Origin: Ruegeria sp. THAF57
Lineage (GTDB): Bacteria; Pseudomonadota; Alphaproteobacteria; Rhodobacterales; Rhodobacteraceae
NCBI RefSeq assembly: GCF_903914075.1
Contig: NZ_CAIWNQ010000001.1
Coordinates: forward strand, 124,001 to 188,000
Direction: 5' to 3'
DNA: 64,000 nt
Shown piece by piece: positions 52,283 through 61,401 of the stretch. The notes beneath the pieces were generated by a model. It saw only the letters and a list, made by a program, of their open reading frames with translations, was not told the DNA's origin and did no database searches. Within the stretch, counting starts at the first letter, position 1. The number at the start of each line of letters is the position of its first letter. A program made the position numbers and the translations under genes.

Positions 52283-53296
52283 TCAACCGTCGGATACGCC
52301 CGCTTCGGCAAATGTCGCCATTCCGGAATGGCAGGCCACCGCGCTTTTCAGAATATTGATTGCCAGCGCCCCTCCGGAGCCTTCGCCAAGACGCAGGCCA
52401 AGATTCAAGAGCGGCTCTTTACCCAGCTTTGCCAAAACGGCCCCATGCGCGCCTTCGGCACTTTGATGGCCTGCTACGGTGTGGTCCAAGGCGCCTTTGG
52501 CTGTCTCAGCCAGACAAGCTGCGGCAGCAGAACAGATGAACCCATCCAATATGACAGGAACACGCAATACTCGGGCGGCAGCAATAGCTCCGGCCATTGC
52601 CGCGATTTCCCGCCCCCCAAGTCGGCGCAGAATTTCCAGACCATCGCCCGTGCCTGCATGCAAGGACACACCTTCGGCAACGACCCGCGTCTTGTTTGCC
52701 AGACCCGCATCGTCAACGCCGGTTCCACGCCCGGTCCAATCGGACGCCTCGCCGCCGAACAACGCACACGCAATCGCAGCCGCCGGGGTGGTATTTCCTA
52801 TCCCCATCTCACCAACAACCAAAAGGTCAGCATTGGGGCTCACAGAGTTCCACCCGGCCTGCAACGCCTGCAGCAGCTCATCTTCGGACATGGCTGGTCC
52901 GGTTGTGAAATCCGTTGTTGGGACATCCAGATTCAGCGCGTGCACGTCCATGGTGGCACCTGCGGCCTTAGCCAATTGGTTGATCGCCGCTCCGCCATGT
53001 TCAAAATTCGCAACCATCTGAACGGTCACTTCGGGCGGAAAAGCTGATACACCCTGCGCGGTGACCCCGTGATTGCCAGCAAATACGATGACCTGGGGCG
53101 CGGCGATCTGAGGGCGCGAATCCTGACGCCATCCGGCATACCAGATCGCCAGATCTTCCAGCCGCCCCAACGCTCCCGGTGGTTTTGTCAATTGACCGTT
53201 TCGTTCAGCCGCACCTTGCGCGGCATCACCGTCAGGACCGGGGGCCCCGCTCAGAGCTTGACGAAAGGAATTCAGATCGGTCAGTTCGGGCAGCAT
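52283..53296 (-). CDS. cobT: Nicotinate-nucleotide-dimethylbenzimidazole phosphoribosyltransferase
   Basis: This enzyme makes alpha-ribazole phosphate from nicotinate mononucleotide and dimethylbenzimidazole in cobalamin assembly. The 337-residue product has the late catalytic glutamate and [14 protein letters not shown], plus [15 protein letters not shown]. It is divergent from cobS across a short promoter. The two act in successive late steps. Confidence 0.94.
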   Translation of the reverse strand: MLPELTDLNSFRQALSGAPGPDGDAAQGAAERNGQLTKPPGALGRLEDLAIWYAGWRQDSRPQIAAPQVIVFAGNHGVTAQGVSAFPPEVTVQMVANFEHGGAAINQLAKAAGATMDVHALNLDVPTTDFTTGPAMSEDELLQALQAGWNSVSPNADLLVVGEMGIGNTTPAAAIACALFGGEASDWTGRGTGVDDAGLANKTRVVAEGVSLHAGTGDGLEILRRLGGREIAAMAGAIAAARVLRVPVILDGFICSAAAACLAETAKGALDHTVAGHQSAEGAHGAVLAKLGKEPLLNLGLRLGEGSGGALAINILKSAVACHSGMATFAEAGVSDG

Positions 53297-53375
53297 TCAA
53301 AGCCTCGTTGCATCAGAGTGGTCCTGCGTGTTTAACCAAAGCGATCAATCCGGCAAGACCCAGAAAGGCATAGGA

Positions 53376-54140
53376 GTGCAAAAAACCGACACCAACCTCA
53401 TTTCCAGATGGGATATTCCTGTGGCGCTGGTTCTTTTGACACGCCTGCCGCTTCCCCGACTGCCTGAACACGTTTTTGAACGCCAGGCAGATGCGGCTTG
53501 GGCCTTCCCTGTTATTGGACTGCTCGTCGGCCTACTTGCCAGCGCTATCGGGTGGGCCTGCGTTGCAGTAAACCTTCCGCCCTTGGCAGGTGCGATACTC
53601 GTCGTTGCCGTTCTGATACTTTGCACGGGTGCCATGCACGAAGATGGGCTAGCGGACACGGTAGATGGGTTTTGGGGAGGGTTCACCCCCGAACGCCGGC
53701 TTGAAATCATGAAAGACAGCCAAATAGGGACCTATGGCGTCCTCGCTCTGTTGATATCGCAAAGCCTGCGCGTCGTTTTGATAGCGGCACTGCTGTCCCA
53801 AGGTGGCTTTGGAGGCATCTTAGCCGCATGCATCGTTTCCCGCGCAGCGATGCCGGTTTTGATGGCCTCACTTCCAAATGCACGGCCCGCGGGCCTCAGT
53901 CACTCGGTCGGGGCACCCAGTGCTGGTTCAGTCGCTTTGGGCGCGTTGGTTGCACTGGTATGCGCAATGGTTTTGGTCGGTGCCCCAGCATTGGCCGCGA
54001 TACTGGTTATTGCCATATGCCTGTTTGTTGTCGCTGTTGTCGCAAAAGCCAAGATCGGAGGCCAAACCGGAGATGTTCTGGGCGCGACGCAACAAGTGTC
54101 CGAAATCGCATTCCTTCTGGTTCTGGTCACAGCGTCCTAA
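53376..54140 (+). CDS. cobS: Adenosylcobinamide-GDP ribazoletransferase
   Basis: This integral membrane enzyme joins adenosylcobinamide-GDP and alpha-ribazole to cobalamin. The 254-residue product has six to seven helices and the metal-binding DGLADTVDGFWGG aspartates. I chose GTG 53376, 8 bases after AAAGG, over GTG 53328. It is divergent from cobT and convergent with the ion-channel gene, overlapping its end by four bases. Cobalamin salvage or synthesis genes are not otherwise present here. Confidence 0.9.
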   Translation: MQKTDTNLISRWDIPVALVLLTRLPLPRLPEHVFERQADAAWAFPVIGLLVGLLASAIGWACVAVNLPPLAGAILVVAVLILCTGAMHEDGLADTVDGFWGGFTPERRLEIMKDSQIGTYGVLALLISQSLRVVLIAALLSQGGFGGILAACIVSRAAMPVLMASLPNARPAGLSHSVGAPSAGSVALGALVALVCAMVLVGAPALAAILVIAICLFVVAVVAKAKIGGQTGDVLGATQQVSEIAFLLVLVTAS

Positions 54141-54907
54141 GAAACGCCTCCGGTTTCGATTTTCAGAACGTCGCCGCAATGCTTGCAATGCACTGCGTCG
54201 GGATCATGGCGAAACAGACCACAGCTTGGGCACTTGTGACGAACTTTCTGCGGCATAAAAATCGCTTGCGCCAATCGAACGAACAGCGCGACGCCAACGA
54301 CCATAATGAACACTGAGAACAGCTTCCCCCCCGGTGTCACCAAGGTGATGTCACCAAACCCGGTGGTCGTCAGCGTTGCCATCGTAAAATACAACGCGTC
54401 GATATAGGCCGTCTGACTGTCCTCGGGGATAAAAAAGACCAAAACGGCAGTAGAGGTCACGAACACAAACACCAACAGGTTAATGGCCGCTATCACGGCG
54501 TCTTCGTGGGTTCGGAAGAACTCAACATCTCGGCGCAAATCCCTGAGCAGGTGATAGGAGTGAATCAACCGCAACGCGCGCAGAATACGCAGGAACGCCA
54601 GATTGCCGGAAACGAATGGATCCAGCATCAGCGAAATGATCACGACCAGATCGGCAAGCGTGTAGACCTTGAAGAAAAGTTTCCACCGGTCTTTTGATAT
54701 CCATAGCCGCGCCGAGAAATCGCACAGGATCAACAGACCGATGAACAGGCTCAGAACCGTCAGCCCCGGCCCGTGCGGAACATGGGCCGTAGCGACAAAG
54801 AACACGATCGTCACCAGATCAAACAGGATCAGCCCATAGCGGAACCAGACGGAAATCGGATCGCGCCCGATATAGAGATACTTGAGGGTCTGCTTTACCT
54901 TGGCCAT
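54137..54907 (-). CDS. Voltage-gated-type ion channel with C-terminal zinc ribbon
   Basis: The 256-residue protein has six membrane segments of the voltage-gated potassium channel type. S4 carries arginines (RILRALRLIHSYHLLRDLRR), and the pore loop ends TLTTTGFGD, a variant of the TVGYGD selectivity filter. The C-terminus ends in a CPSC...CKHC zinc-ribbon-like pair. I chose ATG 54907. It lies downstream of carD but has its own start region. Confidence 0.85.
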   Translation of the reverse strand: MAKVKQTLKYLYIGRDPISVWFRYGLILFDLVTIVFFVATAHVPHGPGLTVLSLFIGLLILCDFSARLWISKDRWKLFFKVYTLADLVVIISLMLDPFVSGNLAFLRILRALRLIHSYHLLRDLRRDVEFFRTHEDAVIAAINLLVFVFVTSTAVLVFFIPEDSQTAYIDALYFTMATLTTTGFGDITLVTPGGKLFSVFIMVVGVALFVRLAQAIFMPQKVRHKCPSCGLFRHDPDAVHCKHCGDVLKIETGGVS

Positions 54908-54970
54908 GTACCCGCCTCTGTTTACAGAGAAATTACCCGCAATCAGGCAATTCACCAAGCGCTCGGGCAC

Positions 54971-55002
54971 GAAAAAGGCCGCCCAGTTACCAGAGCGGCC
55001 TA
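54971..55002 (-). terminator. Rho-independent terminator of carD
   Basis: On the minus strand AGGCCGC and GCGGCCT form a 7-bp stem with a 12-base loop followed by TTTTC. It lies 20 bases past the carD stop and separates carD from the ion-channel gene. Confidence 0.85.
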
Positions 55003-55021
55003 AAATCGACATTCTGCGAGG

Positions 55022-55537
55022 TCAGGCGGCGGCTGCGCGCGAGGTCAGAACCTCATCCACTTGTTTGGCGGCAGACACTTCGCCGGCGCCAGAAACAGCA
55101 GCAACTTCGCGGGTCAGACGCTCCAGCGCGGCTTCGTAAAGCTGACGCTCGGAATAGCTCTGCTCACGCTGGTCGTCTGTGCGGTGCAGGTCACGGACCA
55201 CTTCGGCGATCGAGATCAGATCACCCGAATTGATCTTTTGTTCGTATTCCTGCGCACGACGCGACCACATGGCCCGCTTTACCTTGGCCTTACCCTTTAG
55301 GGTCTTCATCGCCTGACTGATCACATCGGGCGAACTCAGCGAGCGCAAGCCGGATTCAGTGACCTTATTGGTTGGGACCCGCAGGGTCATTTTGTCTTTT
55401 TCAAACGAGATGACGAACAGCTCAAGCGAGTATCCCGCGACTTCCTGTTCTTCGATCGAGATGATCTGACCCACGCCATGGGCAGGGTAAACAACGTAAT
55501 CGTTCGGGCGGAACTCAAGCTTTTTCGACTTAGACAT
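55022..55537 (-). CDS. carD: CarD family transcription factor
   Basis: The 171-residue protein has the CarD/TRCF RNA-polymerase-interacting domain (DYVVYPAHGVGQIISIEEQEVAG) at the N-terminus and a helical DNA-contacting C-terminus. CarD stabilises open promoter complexes; in Rhodobacter it is known to activate many promoters that lack a good -10 thymine. It is upstream of its own terminator and downstream of the ferredoxin gene in the conserved Rhodobacterales order. Confidence 0.94.
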   Translation of the reverse strand: MSKSKKLEFRPNDYVVYPAHGVGQIISIEEQEVAGYSLELFVISFEKDKMTLRVPTNKVTESGLRSLSSPDVISQAMKTLKGKAKVKRAMWSRRAQEYEQKINSGDLISIAEVVRDLHRTDDQREQSYSERQLYEAALERLTREVAAVSGAGEVSAAKQVDEVLTSRAAAA

Positions 55538-55820
55538 ACAGGTTCATCCTTGTTTCCAGAGCGAAGGACAGACAAAACAACACACCAGCCCGCGCCATCT
55601 TCGGCCCGGTCAGGCGGTGTATTTGTCAATAAATCAGAACTCCAAAGCGCACATACTTACGGAGCACATCCCCAACTCAGTCATCATTCAGCTTTCGAGT
55701 ATATCACAAAACTGAGACATACGAAAGCAGCACAATTCAGGTGCCTTACAAAACTATTTGTATCCAATAGTTTAGGTGGCAATTCCGATATTGACTGACC
55801 GGTTGATAAAAACGAATCGG
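55538..55820. other. Intergenic region upstream of carD
   Basis: This 283-base gap lies between the fdxA stop and the carD start. It is AT-rich from about 55620 and contains no convincing gene or strong terminator. It probably holds the carD promoter and perhaps a weak fdxA terminator around 55798-55822. Confidence 0.4.
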
Positions 55821-56159
55821 TTAGCCGCCCTCACCCGGAGCTTCAGAGAAATACTTCTCCATCTTACCTTCTTCGCCATCACGTTCTTCGGCCTCGGGCA
55901 GCGGGTCTTTCTTGGTCACGATCACCGGCCACATTTCCGAGTATTTCCGGTTGAACTCGACCCATTGATCCATCCCCGGCTCGGTATCGGGACGGATGGC
56001 GTCTGCAGGGCATTCGGGTTCACACACGCCGCAGTCGATGCATTCATCGGGATGAATGACCAACGTGTTCTCACCTTCATAGAAACAATCCACCGGGCAT
56101 ACCTCGACACAGTCGGTGTATTTGCAGCCAATGCAGTTTTCAGTGACAACGTAGGTCAT
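55821..56159 (-). CDS. fdxA: Ferredoxin FdxA, 7Fe type
   Basis: The 112-residue small electron carrier has [14 protein letters not shown] near its start and [12 protein letters not shown] further on. This arrangement is that of a 7Fe ferredoxin with one [3Fe-4S] and one [4Fe-4S] cluster; the longer spacing in the first motif supports this. It follows the S4 gene region in the conserved order with carD. Confidence 0.93.
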   Translation of the reverse strand: MTYVVTENCIGCKYTDCVEVCPVDCFYEGENTLVIHPDECIDCGVCEPECPADAIRPDTEPGMDQWVEFNRKYSEMWPVIVTKKDPLPEAEERDGEEGKMEKYFSEAPGEGG

Positions 56160-56225
56160 GGTCGGATTCCCGTTTGCGCTTTGGGCGTCTAGCTAAATCA
56201 GTCTGGCGTCAGCTTCAAGATAGGA

Positions 56226-56591
56226 TCAGCTATCTTGGGTGCGAGAAAGATCAAGAGCACGCCGATCTTTCTTAGTTGGACGACCTTTTCCCTCGAACCC
56301 GGGATTTCGTGGAGGTGTGTCCTGTTTTTCGGTCAAATCAGCATAAAGCGTTTGGGCTTCGGTCGCAGGTCCGCGACGATCACCCAGCTTTTCCACGCGG
56401 ACAACCCGAACGATGCGGCCCTGCGGGAAGGTCAGAACGTCACCGGGGCTGATGGCTGTCGCCGGTTTCAGCACCCGGTTGCCGTTCACGCGAACATGGC
56501 CGCCGCTGACCTGTTTGGCAGACAGGCTGCGGGTCTTGAAGAACCGCGCCTGCCACAACCATTTGTCGATCCGCAGCTTGCCCTCGGACAT
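56226..56591 (-). CDS. S4-domain RNA-binding protein (Hsp15-like)
   Basis: The 121-residue basic protein starts with an S4 RNA-binding domain (LRIDKWLWQARFFKTRSLSAKQVSGGHVRVNG) and matches Hsp15-like proteins that bind free 50S subunits with stalled nascent chains. It begins six bases after the helicase gene stop (56598), so the two are co-transcribed. Confidence 0.9.
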   Translation of the reverse strand: MSEGKLRIDKWLWQARFFKTRSLSAKQVSGGHVRVNGNRVLKPATAISPGDVLTFPQGRIVRVVRVEKLGDRRGPATEAQTLYADLTEKQDTPPRNPGFEGKGRPTKKDRRALDLSRTQDS

Positions 56592-56597
56592 CCGCGC

Positions 56598-59411
56598 TTA
56601 GTTGCCGTCCTTCAACCCCATCAGCGCAGCGGCGAAGGGGTTGTCGGGATCAATGGCTTTTTCTTTCTTGGGCGGACGGGCCGAGAAGGATTTCGCGCCC
56701 TGCGGCTTGCCACCCTTCTTGCCGTGGGGCTTGCCACGACCGTCCTGAGGTTTGCCACGTGGCTTGCCCTTACCCTGCCCCTGCTCGCGGCGCGGACCAC
56801 GGTTCGGCTGGCGCTGGCGACCCCATGTGAAGGTGTAGAACACCTCGACCTCGGGCTCATCGCTCGCGGGTTCTGCGGCCGAAGCTTCGGTTGTCGCCTC
56901 AGTGCTGTCGGTGGCCTCAGCTGGTGCCTCGGCGGGTACGGTTGCATCGTCTGTCGCGCCCACATCTGCCGGGGTTTCTTCGGCGGCAGGTTGCTCGGAC
57001 GCATCTACCGTAGATTGTTCCGCAGGCGTAACTTTGATCTTTTCACGCTCGCCACGCTCGGCCTTGTAGCCAAGACCCTGCATCAAGTCCGCGAACTGAT
57101 CCAGCGTCATGCCGGTGATCGAGAGCATGTCGGGCTTGGCTTCAAAGCCGCCCCGGCTGTCCTCAGAGCGCAGCATATCGGCCAGACGCTCCAGCATGTC
57201 GATGCGGATCGAGCGTTCACCTGCGTCACGATAGCCGCACATGGTGTCATAGCCCTGCGGCGCATCCTTGGCGACGGGTACAGTGACCAAGCCCGGAGGC
57301 GGCGCTTCGGGGAATTCCTGCAAGCCGCTGGACAGCGCCCACAGAACCAGACGCAGGCGCGTCGGGGCGGGTTTCAGCAGCAGCGGCATAAAGATGGTGA
57401 ATTGCCCGAACCGGATACCGTGTTTACGCAGCGCGCCGCGGGCATCCTGATCCAGATCCTTCACCTCTTGCGCAACCTGCGCGCGGGGCAGCACGCCCAG
57501 CGCCTCGACCATGCGGAAGGCAAAGCCTTTGGCCAGACCGGACAGTTCTTCATCCCGCGATAGGTTCAGCAGCGGCTCGAACAGCGCGGCCACCTTGCGG
57601 TCGATGAAATGCTGCAACCGGCGCTGCACCTTTTGTTCGACATCGGGGCCTGCGGCTTCGTCCACGAAAACCTCGACCATGGGCTTGAGCGGTTCAGCCC
57701 CGGCAACCAGTTTGCCGACGGCGTATTCGCCCCACATCAGGCCACCTTGTTCGGTGAAATCAATTTCGGTATCGGGCGCGTTGTAGAAGCGGTCGGCACG
57801 CAGATGGAATTGCGGCGCGAGAGCCTGCAAGGACGCCGATTTCAAGGCTTTCGCCTCGGTCCCCTGCGCGGCTTTGTCCGGAATAAACCGGAACCCTTCC
57901 AGACGACCGACGAATTCGCCTTCGACGGTCACTTCACCCTTGTCATTTACTTCGGCCAAAAGGGCCTCCTTCTGTTTGAGCCGCCGCAGCAAAACGGATG
58001 TGCGCCGGTCCACAAATCGTTGGGTCAGACGGTCATGCAGAGCGTCCGACAGCCTGTCTTCTACAGTGCGCGTTTCCTCACGCCAATGGGATTCGTCACG
58101 CACCCATCCGTTTCGTTGCGCAACATATGTCCAGGTGCGAATATATGCTAGCCGTTTGGACAGTGCATCAATATCTCCGTCTGTCCGGTCAATCCGGCGG
58201 ATTTGCCGCGCCATGAAGTCGTCGGGGACCGAGCCGCGTTCGTGCAGATGGCCGTAGATCACCTCGAGTAGGCTGGCATGTTCGGCATGGCTGATGCCGC
58301 GAAAATCGGGGATTCGGCAGACATCCCACAGCAGACGGATAGATTGCGGATCGCTGGCGCGGGCCATGACCTCGGTCACTTGTGACAGCGATTTCAGCGC
58401 GTTCAGGTCGTCGGCCGGGCGCGCCTTGAGCAGGTTTTCATTGTCCGGGCCAACCTCAAGCGATGTGATCAGCGCCTCGATCGAGCCAAACCGCAGGGCG
58501 GCATTCCGCCAGTTCAGCTTTTTCATCGGCGTAAAGCGGCTGTCCATGATCGCCTGCACCACACCTTCATCCAGCGGCGGGGCCTCGCCTGTGACGCCGA
58601 ACGTACCGTCCGACATGCCACGCCCTGCCCGGCCAGCGATCTGGGCCAGTTCGTTGGGGGCCAAGGGCCGCATCCGCCGACCGTCGAATTTGGTCAGCGA
58701 GGAAAACGCCACATGATTTACATCCAGATTCAGCCCCATGCCGATGGCGTCGGTGGCGACCAGATAATCGACCTCGCCATTCTGATAGAGGTCCACCTGT
58801 GCATTCCGCGTGCGCGGGCTAAGCGCGCCCATGACGACCGCCGCCCCACCCTTTTGACGGCGCAGAAGTTCCGCAATGGCATAAACGTTATCGACCGAGA
58901 ACCCGACGATGGCGCTGCGTGGGGGCATCCGGCTGATTTTTTTCGACCCGGCATAATCAAGCTGAGACATGCGTTCGCGCCGCACAAACTGCACCTCGGG
59001 GACCAACGCCGCGATGGGACCGCGCATTGTGTCCGAGCCCAGAAACAGAGTCTCGCTTGTGCCACGCGACCGCAGCAAACGGTCGGTGAAAACATGGCCG
59101 CGCTCGGGGTCGCTGCAGAGCTGGATTTCGTCGATGGCAACAAAATCAGCACCCATGCCCTCGGGCATCGCCTCAACCGTACAGACCCAATACTGGGTGC
59201 GCGGCGGCACAATCCGTTCCTCGCCCGTGACCAGCGCCACGACGGACGGCCCGCGAATGGCGACGATCTTATCATAGACCTCGCGCGCCAGCAGGCGTAG
59301 CGGCAGACCGATCACACCTGTCCGGTGACCCAGCATCCGCTCGATCGCGTAGTGGGTTTTACCTGTGTTCGTCGGGCCAAGTACGGCCACAATTCGGGAT
59401 GACCCGCTCAC
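56598..59411 (-). CDS. SUV3-like RNA/DNA helicase with long charged C-terminus
   Basis: The 937-residue superfamily 2 helicase has Walker A GPTNTGKTHYA, DEIQ as motif II, and SDGTFGVTGEAPP in the second RecA lobe, and resembles mitochondrial SUV3 and bacterial relatives. From about residue 760 the sequence turns low-complexity: acidic and alanine-rich, then a glycine/lysine/arginine-rich stretch around 870-920. The basic tail may bind RNA. It lies upstream of the S4 protein gene. Confidence 0.9.
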   Translation of the reverse strand: MSGSSRIVAVLGPTNTGKTHYAIERMLGHRTGVIGLPLRLLAREVYDKIVAIRGPSVVALVTGEERIVPPRTQYWVCTVEAMPEGMGADFVAIDEIQLCSDPERGHVFTDRLLRSRGTSETLFLGSDTMRGPIAALVPEVQFVRRERMSQLDYAGSKKISRMPPRSAIVGFSVDNVYAIAELLRRQKGGAAVVMGALSPRTRNAQVDLYQNGEVDYLVATDAIGMGLNLDVNHVAFSSLTKFDGRRMRPLAPNELAQIAGRAGRGMSDGTFGVTGEAPPLDEGVVQAIMDSRFTPMKKLNWRNAALRFGSIEALITSLEVGPDNENLLKARPADDLNALKSLSQVTEVMARASDPQSIRLLWDVCRIPDFRGISHAEHASLLEVIYGHLHERGSVPDDFMARQIRRIDRTDGDIDALSKRLAYIRTWTYVAQRNGWVRDESHWREETRTVEDRLSDALHDRLTQRFVDRRTSVLLRRLKQKEALLAEVNDKGEVTVEGEFVGRLEGFRFIPDKAAQGTEAKALKSASLQALAPQFHLRADRFYNAPDTEIDFTEQGGLMWGEYAVGKLVAGAEPLKPMVEVFVDEAAGPDVEQKVQRRLQHFIDRKVAALFEPLLNLSRDEELSGLAKGFAFRMVEALGVLPRAQVAQEVKDLDQDARGALRKHGIRFGQFTIFMPLLLKPAPTRLRLVLWALSSGLQEFPEAPPPGLVTVPVAKDAPQGYDTMCGYRDAGERSIRIDMLERLADMLRSEDSRGGFEAKPDMLSITGMTLDQFADLMQGLGYKAERGEREKIKVTPAEQSTVDASEQPAAEETPADVGATDDATVPAEAPAEATDSTEATTEASAAEPASDEPEVEVFYTFTWGRQRQPNRGPRREQGQGKGKPRGKPQDGRGKPHGKKGGKPQGAKSFSARPPKKEKAIDPDNPFAAALMGLKDGN

Positions 59412-59427
59412 TCTTGCCCCCCGCCCC

Positions 59428-59997
59428 TTAGAGGGCCGAGCCCTCGACCTGAGGCTTCAGTCGATTCACGGCATTGGTTACTTCTTCGTGATGGGGATGT
59501 ATAGCCAGAGCGCGCTCATAAGCCGCAAGTGCCTTATCAGGCTGGCCGACAATCTCGAAAATCAGACCCAAGCCGTAAATCGCCTCGTAATTGTTGGGAT
59601 TCAAAGTCAGGGCCTGCTCCAGATCGGCCGCAGCCATTCCAAAACGCTCGATCCCGAAAAACGCCGAGGCACGGACATGCCAGCCCTCTGCGAACTCGGG
59701 CGCGTGGTCGGTCAAAGCCGTCAAGTGATCAATTGCTGCCTTTGTGTCACCGTCATCCAATGCCTCACGCCCGCGTTCCAGCAACAGGTCCGCCGACGCA
59801 GACCCGGACAAAGCCCACAGCGCCTTAAGCTGCCGGTCTAACCCTAGCGCCTGTTCCGGCGTCGACTGCGCCAGTTGTTCAAGCAATTCGGTTTCATCCC
59901 GGGAATCGGCGGTCTGAGCGACACAAGGAATGGAAAACGTGACTAGCATTGCGGTTGCCGCAACGATACCTTTGAGATTTGTGTAATTAGTGCCCAT
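59428..59997 (-). CDS. Tetratricopeptide repeat protein, exported
   Basis: The 189-residue protein has a signal peptide (ending IPCVAQ) and about three TPR units (LLERGREALDDGDTKAAIDHL, FGIERFGMAAADLEQALTLNPNNYEAIYGLGLIF, and the following). These form protein-contact surfaces; the partner is unknown. I chose ATG 59997 for the clean signal peptide; an ATG at 60036 is possible. It lies just upstream of, and divergent from, the SCP2-domain gene. Confidence 0.78.
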   Translation of the reverse strand: MGTNYTNLKGIVAATAMLVTFSIPCVAQTADSRDETELLEQLAQSTPEQALGLDRQLKALWALSGSASADLLLERGREALDDGDTKAAIDHLTALTDHAPEFAEGWHVRASAFFGIERFGMAAADLEQALTLNPNNYEAIYGLGLIFEIVGQPDKALAAYERALAIHPHHEEVTNAVNRLKPQVEGSAL

Positions 59998-60067
59998 AAC
60001 AACGTTCAGTGTAGCGTAGCGCAGAAGGATGTCCATTCCTCGCGCTCAAATCAAAGTGAGGAGAATC

Positions 60068-60358
60068 ATGAGCGACACTCTGGAGAAAGCCGCAGCAGCG
60101 CTGAACGAAAAACTGGACGGCAGCGGTTTTGGCGCATCGGCCAAATTTGCCATCGAAGGTCTTGGTTCGATTGTTCTGGACGGCAGCGGTGCACGCGTTG
60201 GCGATGAAGAAACCGACGTAACCATGAGCGCGGATGTCGACACGTTCGAACAAATTCTCAGCGGTGAGCTGAACCCGACCGGCGCGTTCATGGCCGGAAA
60301 ACTCAGCGTAGATGGCGACATGAGCATCGCCATGCAGCTGGCATCGGCTCTGGCCTGA
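60068..60358 (+). CDS. SCP2 sterol-binding domain protein
   Basis: The 96-residue protein is a lone SCP2 domain (FAIEGLGSIVLDGSG, VDTFEQILSGELNPTGAFMAGKLSVDGDM), a fold that binds lipids or fatty acyl ligands. GAGGAGAATC precedes ATG 60068. Its TGA overlaps the ATG of the alpha/beta hydrolase gene (TGATG), so the two are made together and may act on the same lipid. Confidence 0.87.
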   Translation: MSDTLEKAAAALNEKLDGSGFGASAKFAIEGLGSIVLDGSGARVGDEETDVTMSADVDTFEQILSGELNPTGAFMAGKLSVDGDMSIAMQLASALA

Positions 60359-61335
60359 TGAAAATGTCGCCGGCCCCTTTGTTTGAAGACGTGGCCGGCG
60401 CACCCTCCGGCGGTGTGGCACACTGGCTGGACACCGAAGATGGCGTACGCATTCGCGCCGCTCACTGGTCGCCCAAAGACGAAGCCCGCGGAACGGTAAT
60501 GATCTTTCCTGGGCGAACAGAATATGTCGAAAAATATGGTGAAGCCGCATCCGAGTTTGTGGGCCGTGGGTTTGCCGTTCTTTCGGTTGACTGGCGCGGT
60601 CAGGGGCTGGCGGATCGCCTGCTGGATGACAATCGTGTTGGACATGTGGACAAGTTCACCGATTACCAACACGACGTAAGGGCCGTTCTTGATCTGGCCC
60701 AGCATCAGAACCTGCCAAAACCCTGGTATGTCATCGGCCACTCGATGGGCGGCGCAATCGGTTTGCGGGCAGTAGTGGAAAACGACAGCTTTGCCGCCTG
60801 CGCCTTTACCGGACCGATGTGGGGGATTTTCTTTACGCCCCTGATGAAACCTCTTGGCCGATTGACGGCTTATTGGGGACCTCGTTTTGGCCTTGGTGAA
60901 AAGACACCTCCAACCACGTCGCTGGAAAGCTATGTTCTGTCCCAACCCTTTGACGGCAATGTACTGACCCGCGATCCTGACATGTACAAGATGATGCAGG
61001 ATCAACTGGTCGCGCATCCTGAGCTGACCTTGGGCGCGCCGTCGACCATCTGGCTGCGCGAGGCGCTGGATGAGTGCTCGTGGCTGATGGCGCAGACCGC
61101 CCCTGCCACCCCTTGCCTGACCTTCCTTGGCTCGCATGAGCAGATCGTCGACCGCAAGGCGATCCGTGCGCGTATGGCGAATTGGCCAAATGGAACTCTG
61201 GTCGAAATTCCAGACGGTGAACACGAAGTGATGATGGAAGCGCCGGATGTCCGCGGCCCCGTATTTGACCAGCTTGCAGCCCATTTCAGCGCAGCCGGCA
61301 CCGACCCTGAGGCAAAAGCCGCCCTGTCGAGCTAA
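60358..61335 (+). CDS. Alpha/beta hydrolase, lysophospholipase-like
   Basis: The 325-residue protein has the serine nucleophile in GHSMGGAIG, the oxyanion segment FPGRTEYVEKYG, and a late GEHEVMMEA for the catalytic histidine, as in PldB-type monoacyl lipases. It starts one base into the SCP2 stop (TGATG). No signal peptide is evident, so it is cytoplasmic or membrane-associated. Confidence 0.87.
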   Translation: MKMSPAPLFEDVAGAPSGGVAHWLDTEDGVRIRAAHWSPKDEARGTVMIFPGRTEYVEKYGEAASEFVGRGFAVLSVDWRGQGLADRLLDDNRVGHVDKFTDYQHDVRAVLDLAQHQNLPKPWYVIGHSMGGAIGLRAVVENDSFAACAFTGPMWGIFFTPLMKPLGRLTAYWGPRFGLGEKTPPTTSLESYVLSQPFDGNVLTRDPDMYKMMQDQLVAHPELTLGAPSTIWLREALDECSWLMAQTAPATPCLTFLGSHEQIVDRKAIRARMANWPNGTLVEIPDGEHEVMMEAPDVRGPVFDQLAAHFSAAGTDPEAKAALSS

Positions 61336-61401
61336 GACCCTGCTTGTGATCCTTGAGCGTCGCGCCTAGATGTTTGCAGATGCAGATTTTCGAGGTGATC
61401 C

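Noticed and set aside
53297..53375. Cobalamin riboswitch between cobT and cobS
   Set aside because: The intergenic space is under 80 bases, too short for the class, and the B12 box was not seen.
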